In this document: in pieces, positions 26,602-34,066 of the stretch
How the letters are laid out: every line of letters begins with the position of its first letter
Position numbering within the stretch: the stretch's first letter is position 1
Assembly: GCA_034522055.1 (NCBI GenBank)
Contig: JAXHLS010000006.1
Span: 608,116-672,115 of the forward strand
Origin: Gammaproteobacteria bacterium
GTDB lineage: Bacteria; Pseudomonadota; Gammaproteobacteria; JAABTG01
Reading direction: 5' to 3'
DNA length: 64,000 nucleotides
Notes under the pieces: model-generated
What the model was told of the DNA's origin: nothing
Seen by the model: the letters and a program-made list of their open reading frames with translations, nothing else
Database searches by the model: none
Made by a program: the position numbers and the translations under genes

Positions 26602-27141
26602 CTATTTTGTTATCACGCCACAGCCGATGCGGGGCCCCGCGCCGCCGATGGGCTGGGTGATGTGGTCATCGCGGTTCTGGTGGATGACGAAGGCCGCGCC
26701 GTCCTCGTCGAGGATCTGCGGCCGCCCGCCGTGGCCGCCCAGGGAGGCCAGGGCGGTGAAAAACTCGGCCTCGAAGGTGCCGTCTTCCCGCACGTAGAGG
26801 TTGGGCAGGTCGCCGCCGTCGGGGCCATCCGGGTTCATCAGGCCGTGCTTCTTACCGTCGGGATTGAGGTGCCCGGTGGAGGCCTTGAAGCCCGCCTCGG
26901 GATCATCGCAGGTACCCACGCTATGGATGTGGATGGCCTTCGGGCCCGGGGGCAGGCCGTGGAGGTCGAGATGGATCAGCACCCCGTGGGGGCTTTCGGC
27001 CAGGGTGGCGGTGCCGATGGGGTTCTTCTCCCGATCGATGAACTCGGCGCTGGCCCGCTCTGCACCGGCATGGGTCGCCTGGGCGGCCAGGGCGGTCAAT
27101 GCAGCGGCGGCGAGAACGGATAGGGTGGGTGTCGTCTTCAT
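26602..27141 (-). CDS. sodC: periplasmic Cu,Zn superoxide dismutase
   Basis: 179 aa with a signal peptide (LSVLAAAALTALAAQATHA). Copper ligands are in KAIHIHSVGTC and VIHQNRDDHI, the bridging His in ASTGHLNPDGKKHG, zinc ligands in GLMNPDGPDGGDLPNL, and the conserved disulfide/Arg loop is GGAGPRIGCGVI. Converts superoxide to O2 and H2O2 in the periplasm. All key residues are visible. Confidence 0.95.
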   Translation of the reverse strand: MKTTPTLSVLAAAALTALAAQATHAGAERASAEFIDREKNPIGTATLAESPHGVLIHLDLHGLPPGPKAIHIHSVGTCDDPEAGFKASTGHLNPDGKKHGLMNPDGPDGGDLPNLYVREDGTFEAEFFTALASLGGHGGRPQILDEDGAAFVIHQNRDDHITQPIGGAGPRIGCGVITK

Positions 27142-27392
27142 GGCATGACTCCTTTGGGTGGTGGATTTGTCGCGGCTATACGGCGCGGACCGCGCCGGTC
27201 ACACGCGGTTGTGACCGAGTATAGTTCGATCGTGGCGAAACGGGCGGGGCCAGGCAACAGCGGTATCAGGACCACGCTTCCAGGCCATCCATGGAGACCC
27301 CCGCCTGCGATGGTGCCCGGGCCGCTTGTGGCCCGCTCGCCACCGGTGCTATGAATAGGGAAACATGAAATCCTTCCCCGGGGCATTGATAA

Positions 27393-27977
27393 ATGACCAT
27401 GCGATTGATCATCGGCATGTCCGGTGCCAGCGGACTGCCCTACGGCATCCGGCTGCTGGAGATCCTGCGCGGGCTGCCGGACGTGGAGACCCACCTGGTG
27501 CTCTCCGAGGCGGCGCGGCTCAACATCACCATCGAGACGGCCTACACCGTGGAGGCGGTTAAGGAGATGGCCCATGAAGTGCACAGTGTCCGGAACATCG
27601 GCGCCAGCATCGCCAGCGGTTCCTACCGCACCGACGGCATGATCGTGGCGCCCTGCTCCATGAAGACCCTGTCGGCCATCGCCAACTCCTACGCCGACAA
27701 TCTCCTCACCCGGGCGGCCGATGTGGTGCTGAAGGAGCGCCGCAGACTGGTGCTCATGCCCCGGGAGACGCCCCTGCACGCGGGTCACTGCAAGCTTATG
27801 TACGAGGCCTCCCTGATGGGGGCCATCCTGTGCCCCCCCATTCCCGCCTTCTACAACCACCCCCGCACCATCGACGATATCGTCACCGCCTCGGTGGCCC
27901 GGGTGCTCGAACTTTTCGACGTGGATACCGGCCTCATACGTCCCTGGACCGGAACCATGGAGCGTCACGGGGACTGA
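27393..27977 (+). CDS. ubiX: flavin prenyltransferase UbiX/Pad1
   Basis: 194 aa. LIIGMSGASGLPYGIRLLEI is the FMN-binding start; GMIVAPCSMKTLSAIANSYA, NLLTRAADVVLKERRRLVLM and MPRETPLHAGHCKLMYEAS are the conserved prenyl/FMN site. It makes prenylated FMN for UbiD-type decarboxylases. No ubiD or phenolic-acid decarboxylase subunit is adjacent, so it may serve ubiquinone synthesis. Confidence 0.93.
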   Translation: MTMRLIIGMSGASGLPYGIRLLEILRGLPDVETHLVLSEAARLNITIETAYTVEAVKEMAHEVHSVRNIGASIASGSYRTDGMIVAPCSMKTLSAIANSYADNLLTRAADVVLKERRRLVLMPRETPLHAGHCKLMYEASLMGAILCPPIPAFYNHPRTIDDIVTASVARVLELFDVDTGLIRPWTGTMERHGD

Positions 27978-28065
27978 TTCCGGCTGTCAAAAGCGATTTA
28001 TCTCGCGGCGACGCAGCGGCGCAGCTGGTCCTATGGCGGGCCAGGGCGTTAGTTCGCCCGGTCGG

Positions 28066-28785
28066 TTACCGGAACCAGCGCCGCAGGCGTCCCGCCAGAT
28101 GGTCGCTGTTGATGACCACGATGAACACCTTGCGCAGGGCGTCCTGCGGACAGTGGATCGGCTTGACGCCATGCCACGAGTTGCCCTGGCGCCGAAACAG
28201 CAGGGACTGGTTGCCGAGGGTGGGGGCCGAGTAGCTGTGGTCGAAGGCATCGAAAGCGGGCGCGCTGTTGCGGCTGAAGCGCCCGCCATCGTCGAGGATC
28301 AGGGTCTCGCCGCCCCAGCCGGGGTCCCAGTCATCCGCGGTGTTGAAGTAGAAGATGTGGGAACCGAGCTTGTGGCGGGCATCGCAGTGGGGCGATACGG
28401 AACAGCCGTTGGGGGTGTAGTGCCAGTGGTAGCCGAGGCGGAGCCTGGAGGTGCCGAACAGTCGCGCCAGCCAGTCCCGGTAGGATGGGGCCTCCAGTTC
28501 GGCGATGAACTGGTGCCAGGACGCCGCCACCGGCAGATCCCGATGGTACTCCAGCACGTAGCGGTCATGGGGCTGCTGGCCGTGGGCCCGTTTGCGCCCG
28601 AAGCTCTGGTCCATCATGGATACCGGCGGCAAATCGCTGCGTAACTGCTCGAAGGCGGCGGGCGTCAGCATGCCCTCCAGCCCCAGCCAGGGGTAGGGAT
28701 GGGCATCGCAGAAGCGGGCCGTCTCCACGGCCGCCAGTCGTTGCGGGTCCAACAGCCCATGCTGCGTGGTCGCGGGCAGGGTCAT
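28066..28785 (-). CDS. 2OG-Fe(II) oxygenase (prolyl-hydroxylase-like)
   Basis: 239 aa from ATG 28785 (an upstream ATG at 28875 adds a Pro/Ala-rich leader that looks untranslated). Fe ligands are HxD in SVSPHCDARHKLGSHIFYFN and a distal His in GNSWHGVKPIHCP; the 2OG-binding basic residue is in ALRKVFIVVINS. The domain is the double-stranded beta-helix of the 2OG-FeII_Oxy family. Substrate unknown. Confidence 0.85.
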   Translation of the reverse strand: MTLPATTQHGLLDPQRLAAVETARFCDAHPYPWLGLEGMLTPAAFEQLRSDLPPVSMMDQSFGRKRAHGQQPHDRYVLEYHRDLPVAASWHQFIAELEAPSYRDWLARLFGTSRLRLGYHWHYTPNGCSVSPHCDARHKLGSHIFYFNTADDWDPGWGGETLILDDGGRFSRNSAPAFDAFDHSYSAPTLGNQSLLFRRQGNSWHGVKPIHCPQDALRKVFIVVINSDHLAGRLRRWFR

Positions 28786-28906
28786 CTCATGGTAATCAGG
28801 GTGCGGGCCAGCGCGAATGATAGGGGCAGAGGACGGGGAGGGTCCAATCCCGGCTGCAAGGGAGCGGGCGTTCATCGGAGAGGGCGGCGGTACGGGTTCG
28901 TGGGCA

Positions 28907-30319
28907 TCAACCGTCGCCCCGGCGCAGGGTGAGGAGTGGCATCTCGCTCGGGCAGTTGAAGCGCAGGGGCACGCCGGAGGCGCCGGCGCCGCGGCTGGTG
29001 TAGCCGGTCATGCCGGCATGGCGCCATGGGCCCGCGGCCGTGAAGCGGGGCGCGCTGCTGTGGGTGAATACCGGGCCCACCCCCGGCAGGCAGATCTGGC
29101 CGCCGTGGGTGTGGCCGCACAGGTAGAGGCGGATGCCATGCTGCACCGCCTGGTCGTAGATCTCCGGCGAGTGGGCCAGCAGGATGCGGAACCCCGTGGC
29201 GGGGACATCCCGGCAGGCGTATTCCAGGTCGTCGCAACGATAGAAGTGAGGGTCATCCACCCCCACCACCCACAGTTCCTCGCCGTCGCGCCGGATGCAC
29301 GAGGCATCGTTCACCAGCATGTGGACCCCCGCCGCCTCCAGGTCAGGCAGCATCTCGATGCAATCGTGATTGCCCAGTACTCCGAGGGTGCCGTCCGCGG
29401 TCTGCACCTGCTCCACCACCCGGCGCAGCAGGCGCACCGAAGGGGCGATAGGGCCGTAGACCTCCATGCGGATATCGCCGCCCACCAGGCAGAGGTCCAC
29501 CGGCTGCCGGCGCACGCGCTCTATCAGGACATCGGTGAGGGGCTCCAGGCCATCCAGGTGCAGATCCGTGAGCAGCAGAATGCGGTAGCCATCGAAGGCC
29601 TCGGGGAGATCGGGGAACCACAGGGTGTGCTCCGGCAGTTCCACCGCCAGCACGTTGCGTACCCCCTGCTCATAACGACCGACGAGGCGGAAGAACCAGT
29701 GCAGCACCACCCGGTAGTAGACGAAGTTCTCGAAGTTGAACCAGCGGTGCCAGCGTGCCGAGGGCATATGGCAGGCCCGCCACTCGCGGATCCGGGAGGG
29801 GGCACGGATGATCCGCGGCTGTGCCTGCATGGAAGGGTGGTAGAGCAGATACTGCCAGAGGCGGGAGCCCAGGTACCCGAGCGGCACGAAGGTGGCCAGG
29901 GCCAGCGCGCCGATCCCGGCTGTCAGGCCCATGGCCGGCACCAGCAGGACCAGGGGCAGCAGGCCCTCCAGGCCGTGGTCCAGGGCGAACACGGGGCTGC
30001 CGCTGGGACGGTCCATGCGGCGCTTGACGAAGCTGGTGGCAAGGTCCCCTACCATGGCGAGGGCCGCCGCCCCCACCGCAGTGCCGAAACCGATGCCCAG
30101 TATGGGCGCCAGCACCACCCCACCGGCGAGGGCGGCGAGGATGCCGCGCAAGGTCTTGTGGGGGCCGAACAGGGGTCTGCCGTCCCGCCACCGCAGACCA
30201 CCATCCACCGCCCAACGGAACCTGTCGTGGAATATAAGGTGGGCCGCCAGGGGCAGAAAGTTCACCCCGATGAGAAAGAGCACCAGGGCACCGGCCTGGG
30301 TGGACGGATTCTCCATCAT
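28907..30319 (-). CDS. fusion of a CDP-archaeol-synthase-like (CarS/DUF46) membrane domain and a metallophosphoesterase
   Basis: 470 aa. Residues 1 to about 165 are membrane-spanning with the CarS/CDP-alcohol signature RPLFGPHKTLRGILAALAGG, then VGDLATSFVKRRMDRPSGSP. Residues about 235-470 are a calcineurin-like phosphoesterase: LLLTDLHLDGLEPL, LVGGDI, GVLGNHDCIE, LLAHSP and LCGHTHGGQICLPG cover every metal-binding block (D-x-H, GD, GNHD, H, GHTH). Known CarS proteins activate lipid alcohols with CTP, and YkuE-type phosphoesterases act at membranes. The fusion implies a lipid intermediate made or recycled at the membrane (inference). Confidence 0.82.
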   Translation of the reverse strand: MMENPSTQAGALVLFLIGVNFLPLAAHLIFHDRFRWAVDGGLRWRDGRPLFGPHKTLRGILAALAGGVVLAPILGIGFGTAVGAAALAMVGDLATSFVKRRMDRPSGSPVFALDHGLEGLLPLVLLVPAMGLTAGIGALALATFVPLGYLGSRLWQYLLYHPSMQAQPRIIRAPSRIREWRACHMPSARWHRWFNFENFVYYRVVLHWFFRLVGRYEQGVRNVLAVELPEHTLWFPDLPEAFDGYRILLLTDLHLDGLEPLTDVLIERVRRQPVDLCLVGGDIRMEVYGPIAPSVRLLRRVVEQVQTADGTLGVLGNHDCIEMLPDLEAAGVHMLVNDASCIRRDGEELWVVGVDDPHFYRCDDLEYACRDVPATGFRILLAHSPEIYDQAVQHGIRLYLCGHTHGGQICLPGVGPVFTHSSAPRFTAAGPWRHAGMTGYTSRGAGASGVPLRFNCPSEMPLLTLRRGDG

Positions 30320-30412
30320 GGTCGTGAGCGCTCTCCTCCGGCGGGGACGCCCCTACCTTAAACCCGTCGGCCCGAGGGCTGAAGCCAGCCGCCCGTGCGC
30401 GGGAATGCGGGC

Positions 30413-30439
30413 AAAAAAAAACGAGGCTTGCGCCTCGTT
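30413..30439 (-). terminator. terminator of the sulfur globule gene
   Basis: Eight-bp stem AACGAGGC/GCCTCGTT with TTGC loop. On the reverse strand it is followed by a run of at least eight U (A run at 30413-30420). It lies 60 bp past the stop of the gene at 30499. Confidence 0.88.
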
Positions 30440-30498
30440 CTTTTCGTTCGCGTCGTCGGGATCAATCCGTCACTGCCGGCATGTGTCCCGCGATACGC

Positions 30499-30813
30499 TT
30501 ACTGACCCTGGGTGGGAGCGGCCTGGGGGGCGACCATGCCCTGGGGCGCCATGCCGTAGGGGGCGGCGCCGTAGGGGGCACCATAGGGGGCGGCGCCGTA
30601 AGGGGCACCATAGGGCGCGTAACCGTAGTAGGGGGCGTTGTAGCCGTAACCGTTGCCGTAGGCGCGGGTGGAGGCGCTGGTGTTCATGTTGAAGCTCATG
30701 TTGCCGTCGCCGTAGCCGTCACCCAGGCCGTTGCCGAAGAAGGGGCCGCCCCAGAAGGCGTTGGCGGAGGTGGTGGCGAGGACCAGCGCGGAAGCTATGA
30801 TGAATTTTTTCAT
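30499..30813 (-). CDS. sulfur globule protein-like, Gly/Tyr/Ala/Pro-rich exported protein
   Basis: 104 aa. Signal peptide [19 protein letters not shown] followed at once by [20 protein letters not shown], then an Asn/Met segment (SFNMNTSAS) and a tandem repeat built on YGAPYGAAP. The FW-G start, Asn/Gly/Tyr richness and exported nature resemble Sgp coat proteins of intracellular sulfur globules in purple and other sulfur-oxidising gammaproteobacteria. No enzyme domain. It has its own strong promoter and terminator. Another structural exported protein remains possible. Confidence 0.7.
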   Translation of the reverse strand: MKKFIIASALVLATTSANAFWGGPFFGNGLGDGYGDGNMSFNMNTSASTRAYGNGYGYNAPYYGYAPYGAPYGAAPYGAPYGAAPYGMAPQGMVAPQAAPTQGQ

Positions 30814-30883
30814 GGTGTTCTCCAGGTTGTGGGTTGAGTCGATGGGTTGGAAATGTTTGCGTGAATGCCGTCCAACGAGAGGC

Positions 30884-30912
30884 ATAGTATTAGTAGATAG
30901 GAATATTGTCAA
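30884..30912 (-). promoter_or_regulatory. strong sigma-70 promoter of the sulfur globule gene
   Basis: On the reverse strand TTGACA (30907-30912), a 17-bp spacer and TACTAT (30884-30889). The -35 is perfect and the spacing ideal. It gives a leader of about 65 nt before the ATG at 30813. Confidence 0.8.
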
Positions 30913-31044
30913 TTACTTATTTACCATGTGGCGCCCGTGGCACATGTTCTACCCCTGCGGAATGCCCCGCGTACTTTTGCCCCGATACCTCGCTCATCCT
31001 CCGTCGCCACAGCCATGGCACGTTATTTGTAACCGGCAGCCGTC

Positions 31045-31917
31045 ATGACCGACCGAGACCCCAAGGATCTACTCCGCGTCATGCTGGTGGACGACAAGAT
31101 CCACCGGCGTGAGATGCTCCATGTGGCCCTCGACGAGGTGGGATGTGTGCTGGTCAACTGCGTGGCGGGCGATGGCGATCTCCTGTCCGCCGTGGAGGCA
31201 TCCAATCCGGATGTCATCCTCATAGACATCGAGACCCCGGGTCGCGATACCCTGGAGAGCCTCCAGACCGTCACCGACAAAGTGCCGCGGCCCATGGTGA
31301 TGTTTTCCCAGGACGACGACAACCGCACCATAAGGCAGGCCACGGAGGTGGGGGTCAGTGCCTACGTGGTGGATGGCCTGAGGCTCGAGCGTATCCGGCC
31401 CATCATCGACGCCGCGGTGGCGCGTTTTCAGTACTTCCAGCGCCTCGAGTCGGAACTCCAGAAGGCCCGTCGCCAGTTGTCGGAACGCAAGACCGTGGAG
31501 AAGGCCAAGGGCATCGTCATGCGCGAGCGTGGCCTGTCCGAAGAGGAGGCCTATAAGGCCCTGCGTCGTTTGGCCATGGACACGAACCGCAAGTTGTCGG
31601 ACGTGGCCCAGAGCATCATCGAGGCCGCCAGCATACTGTCACGCCAGTCCTTCCCTGCCATCCCTTGCCGGTGCACGTGCCTTTGCCTCGAGCGCGCCCT
31701 GTCCCCGGCGGGTTACGGCATTCCAGCGCCGCGGTGGGGGAAGGAATGGGGCGCTGCCGGCCCCGGCTGTCGAGTCGCGGACGACCTCAGACGAGGGCGC
31801 TCGCGGTGCACCAATAAGGTACAAGGATCATCATCCCTGCCCCTGATCCGCCCCCTGACGGTGCGTCGGCGGGCCTCATGGCGAGGGGGCAAGGGGGATG
31901 CCGGCGCACGCGGGTAA
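31045..31917 (+). CDS. ANTAR-domain response regulator (NasT-like) with an extra C-terminal tail
   Basis: 290 aa. Receiver-like domain (LRVMLVDDKIHRREMLHVAL; phospho-Asp in PDVILIDIETPG) at 10-125, then the ANTAR RNA-binding helices at about 135-200 (RRQLSERKTVEKAKGIVMRE; SEEEAYKALRRLAMDTNRKL; SDVAQSIIEAASIL). NasT-like proteins end here. The remaining ~90 residues are Arg/Pro/Cys-rich without a pattern, consistent with loss of the native stop. It lies 130 bp before a leader with hexaloop hairpins, its expected target, so it should antiterminate the nitrate operon. Confidence 0.9.
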   Translation: MTDRDPKDLLRVMLVDDKIHRREMLHVALDEVGCVLVNCVAGDGDLLSAVEASNPDVILIDIETPGRDTLESLQTVTDKVPRPMVMFSQDDDNRTIRQATEVGVSAYVVDGLRLERIRPIIDAAVARFQYFQRLESELQKARRQLSERKTVEKAKGIVMRERGLSEEEAYKALRRLAMDTNRKLSDVAQSIIEAASILSRQSFPAIPCRCTCLCLERALSPAGYGIPAPRWGKEWGAAGPGCRVADDLRRGRSRCTNKVQGSSSLPLIRPLTVRRRASWRGGKGDAGARG

Positions 31918-31997
31918 TGTCTGCTGCGGCCATAATCACCCTCTGAACAGTCTCTTGAAGCATTTTCTCCGTCCTGGCGGTGGCATGCCGTCGCTAT

Positions 31998-32013
31998 TGG
32001 CGCGTGGCTTGCG
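31998..32013 (+). promoter_or_regulatory. sigma-54 promoter of the nitrate assimilation operon
   Basis: TGGCGCGTGGCTTGCG matches the -24/-12 consensus TGGCACGnnnnTTGCw at all but two positions, with exact GG-to-GC spacing. Predicted start near 32024, upstream of the hexaloop leader. Sigma-54/NtrC control is standard for nitrate assimilation genes. Confidence 0.7.
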
Positions 32014-32050
32014 TTCCTTGCGGGCATTGCAACCCATCCCCGAGGGGACA

Positions 32051-32066
32051 GGCCCAACGGCGGGCC
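32051..32066 (+). promoter_or_regulatory. ANTAR target hairpin 1 (hexaloop)
   Basis: GGCCC-AACGGC-GGGCC: 5-bp stem with a six-base loop having A at position 1 and G at position 4, the recognition rule for ANTAR proteins. Confidence 0.75.
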
Positions 32067-32086
32067 GAGGGTGACAGGATAGACGG

Positions 32087-32104
32087 GCGGCCATCGCGGG
32101 CCGC
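32087..32104 (+). promoter_or_regulatory. ANTAR target hairpin 2 (hexaloop)
   Basis: GCGGCC-ATCGCG-GGCCGC: 6-bp perfect stem, hexaloop with A1 and G4. Separated from hairpin 1 by 20 nt. Confidence 0.75.
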
Positions 32105-32125
32105 AATCGGACAACGGCGTCCATT
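32105..32125 (+). promoter_or_regulatory. ANTAR target hairpin 3 (hexaloop)
   Basis: AAT(C)GGAC-AACGGC-GTCCATT: 4-bp inner stem extended by 3 A/T pairs across a one-base bulge. Its hexaloop is identical to that of hairpin 1 (A1, G4). It abuts hairpin 2 directly. Confidence 0.6.
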
Positions 32126-32134
32126 CTCCAACGA

Positions 32135-32169
32135 GCCTCCAGGCTCCACGGAGGGTGGGCGTTTTTTTT
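32135..32169 (+). terminator. leader terminator of the nitrate operon
   Basis: An imperfect G+C-rich hairpin (GCC at 32135 with GGC at 32158; CCTCC with GGAGG inside) immediately followed by eight T residues. It precedes the first coding gene by about 50 bp, as in ANTAR-controlled attenuators. A separate 8-bp hairpin (32174-32194) follows. Confidence 0.65.
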
Positions 32170-32217
32170 GCCTGGCGGCAGCAGTTCTGCCGCCGCGACG
32201 TGGAAAGGACAGATCAC

Positions 32218-32934
32218 ATGGCTGAGGAAATGAGTAGGGGACGAGGAGTGGGGCGTGGATATATCCGCCGCTGGGCGCATGTCGCCGTGTTGGGCATCAC
32301 CCTCGGCGCGGCGCCGGCGGGCGGGGCTGCCGGGCCGGGGTTCCCGGAAAAGGAGGACCTCAAGTTCGGTTTCATCAAATTGACGGACATGGCGCCGCTG
32401 GCCATCGCCTATGAGAAGGGCTATTTCGAGGACGAAGGCCTGTACGTCCAGCTCGAGGCCCAGGCCAACTGGAAGGTGCTGCTGGACGGGGTCATCAACG
32501 GCCAGTTGGACGGCGCCCACATGCTGGCGGGACAACCCCTGGCCGGCACCTTCGAGTACGAGAAGGGCGACCGCCGCGCGGTGCCGGACTTCAATGTCTT
32601 CTTTCGTCACCACGCCACCTATCCCTACTACTCCGATGCCATGTGGTACCTCACCCAGATGCGGCGCTGGGGTCAGATCGCCGATGCCAAGTCCGATGAC
32701 TGGTACCGGGACACGGCCCGCGAGGTCTACCGGCCGGACATCTACCGCCGGGCGGCCGAGGCCCTCATCGCCGATAGCCTTTTCACGGCGGACGAGTTTC
32801 CCGATTTCGATGCCGAGAGCGGTTATCGCCCGCCCCAGTCCGAGTTCATCGACGGCGTGACCTTCGATGGCCGGGCGCCCAACGCCTACCTCGAAGCCTT
32901 CGACTTCGGCCTCAAGGGCGACGACCGGTTATAG
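32218..32934 (+). pseudogene. nrtA: nitrate ABC transporter substrate-binding protein with a large internal deletion
   Basis: 238 aa; NrtA proteins are over 400 aa. The signal region and N-lobe are normal (DLKFGFIKLTDMAPLAIAYE; KGYFEDEGLYVQLEAQANWK; DGAHMLAGQPLAG), then the frame jumps straight to the C-terminal block (FNVFFRHHATYPYYSDAMWY; LTQMRRWGQIADAKSDDWYR). Aligned by eye with the homologous domain fused to nrtC, about 210 residues are missing at about 32541-32552, in frame. The ligand-binding hinge and second lobe are gone, so the protein is unlikely to bind nitrate. Confidence 0.8.
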
Positions 32935-32966
32935 GGCCCGCGAGCGACAAACCCACATGGACCCCC

Positions 32967-33998
32967 ATGGAGGAATCGAGAATGACGAGTGGCCACTTGA
33001 GCGGTATCCGACGCACCGCGTCCCTGCAAAGCCTGGTGGCACTGCTGCCACCCATGGACCCCCGCTGGCTCGGCACCCGGGTGCTGGTGCCCCTGGCGGC
33101 CTTGCTGGTGTTCCTGCTGCTATGGAGTGCCGGGGCACGGAACGTGGAAACCTCCCTGGGGGTACTGCCGGGGCCGGCCCAGGTGTGGGAGCAGTCGGTG
33201 AGCCTGTATCAGGAGCACACCGCCGAACGCGTCCGGGCGGACGAGTTCGACCAGCGCATGGAGGAACGGGTCGTGCGCGCCGTCGCCGATGGCTGGCCCG
33301 AGGACCGCATCCAGCGTATACAGGAGCGCCGCTACAGCGGCCCGCCCACCTTCCTCGATCAGATCCTGACGAGCATCGTGACCGTGATGGCGGGCTTCAT
33401 GGTGGCGTCCCTCATCGCCATCCCCGTGGGGGTCGCGTGCGGCATGAGCCCCACCCTCTACAACGCGGTGAATCCGTTGATCCAGATCTTCAGGCCCGTG
33501 TCTCCCCTGGCCTGGCTGCCCCTGGTGACCATCGTGGTATCCGCCCTTTACGTCACCGATGATCCCGCCTTCTCGAAGTCCTTCCTCACCTCGGCCATCA
33601 CCGTCACCCTGTGCTGCCTGTGGCCCACCATCATCAATACCACGGTGGGCGTGGCGGCCGTGGACCAGGACCTCATCAACGTCAGCCGGGTGCTGCGCCT
33701 CAATGCCTTCACCAAGACCATGAAGGTCATCCTGCCCTCGGCGGTGCCCATGATCTTCACCGGCCTGCGCCTGTCCCTCGGCATCGGCTGGATGGTGCTC
33801 ATCGCGGCGGAGATGCTGGCCCAGAATCCGGGGCTGGGGAAGTTCGTGTGGGATGAATTCCAGAACGGCAGCTCCGACTCCCTGGCCCGCATCATGGTGG
33901 CGGTGCTGGTGATCGGCTTCATCGGTTTTCTTCTGGACCGCGCCATGCTGGTGTTGCAGCGCGCCTTCAGTTGGGACAAGGACGCGGTCCTGCGCTAG
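32967..33998 (+). CDS. nrtB: nitrate ABC transporter permease
   Basis: 343 aa. N-terminal helix (VLVPLAALLVFLLLWSAG), an ~80-residue charged insert, then a BPD_transp_1 domain: VMAGFMVASLIAIPVGVACG, RPVSPLAWLPLVTIVVSALY and the EAA-like loop NVSRVLRLNAFTKTMKVILP, then GLRLSLGIGWMVLIAAEML. Appears complete. A start at ATG 32982 is also possible. Confidence 0.92.
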   Translation: MEESRMTSGHLSGIRRTASLQSLVALLPPMDPRWLGTRVLVPLAALLVFLLLWSAGARNVETSLGVLPGPAQVWEQSVSLYQEHTAERVRADEFDQRMEERVVRAVADGWPEDRIQRIQERRYSGPPTFLDQILTSIVTVMAGFMVASLIAIPVGVACGMSPTLYNAVNPLIQIFRPVSPLAWLPLVTIVVSALYVTDDPAFSKSFLTSAITVTLCCLWPTIINTTVGVAAVDQDLINVSRVLRLNAFTKTMKVILPSAVPMIFTGLRLSLGIGWMVLIAAEMLAQNPGLGKFVWDEFQNGSSDSLARIMVAVLVIGFIGFLLDRAMLVLQRAFSWDKDAVLR

Positions 33999-34066
33999 GT
34001 CCGCCGGGGCGGGGCCATCGTCCACCAAGCACCGCTCCGGAGCACCGGGGCACACAGGGATTAAAT

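Noticed and set aside
27393-27977. Subunit B of a phenolic acid decarboxylase operon
   Set aside because: The UbiX/Pad1 family cannot be split by eye and no subunit C or D gene is next to it.
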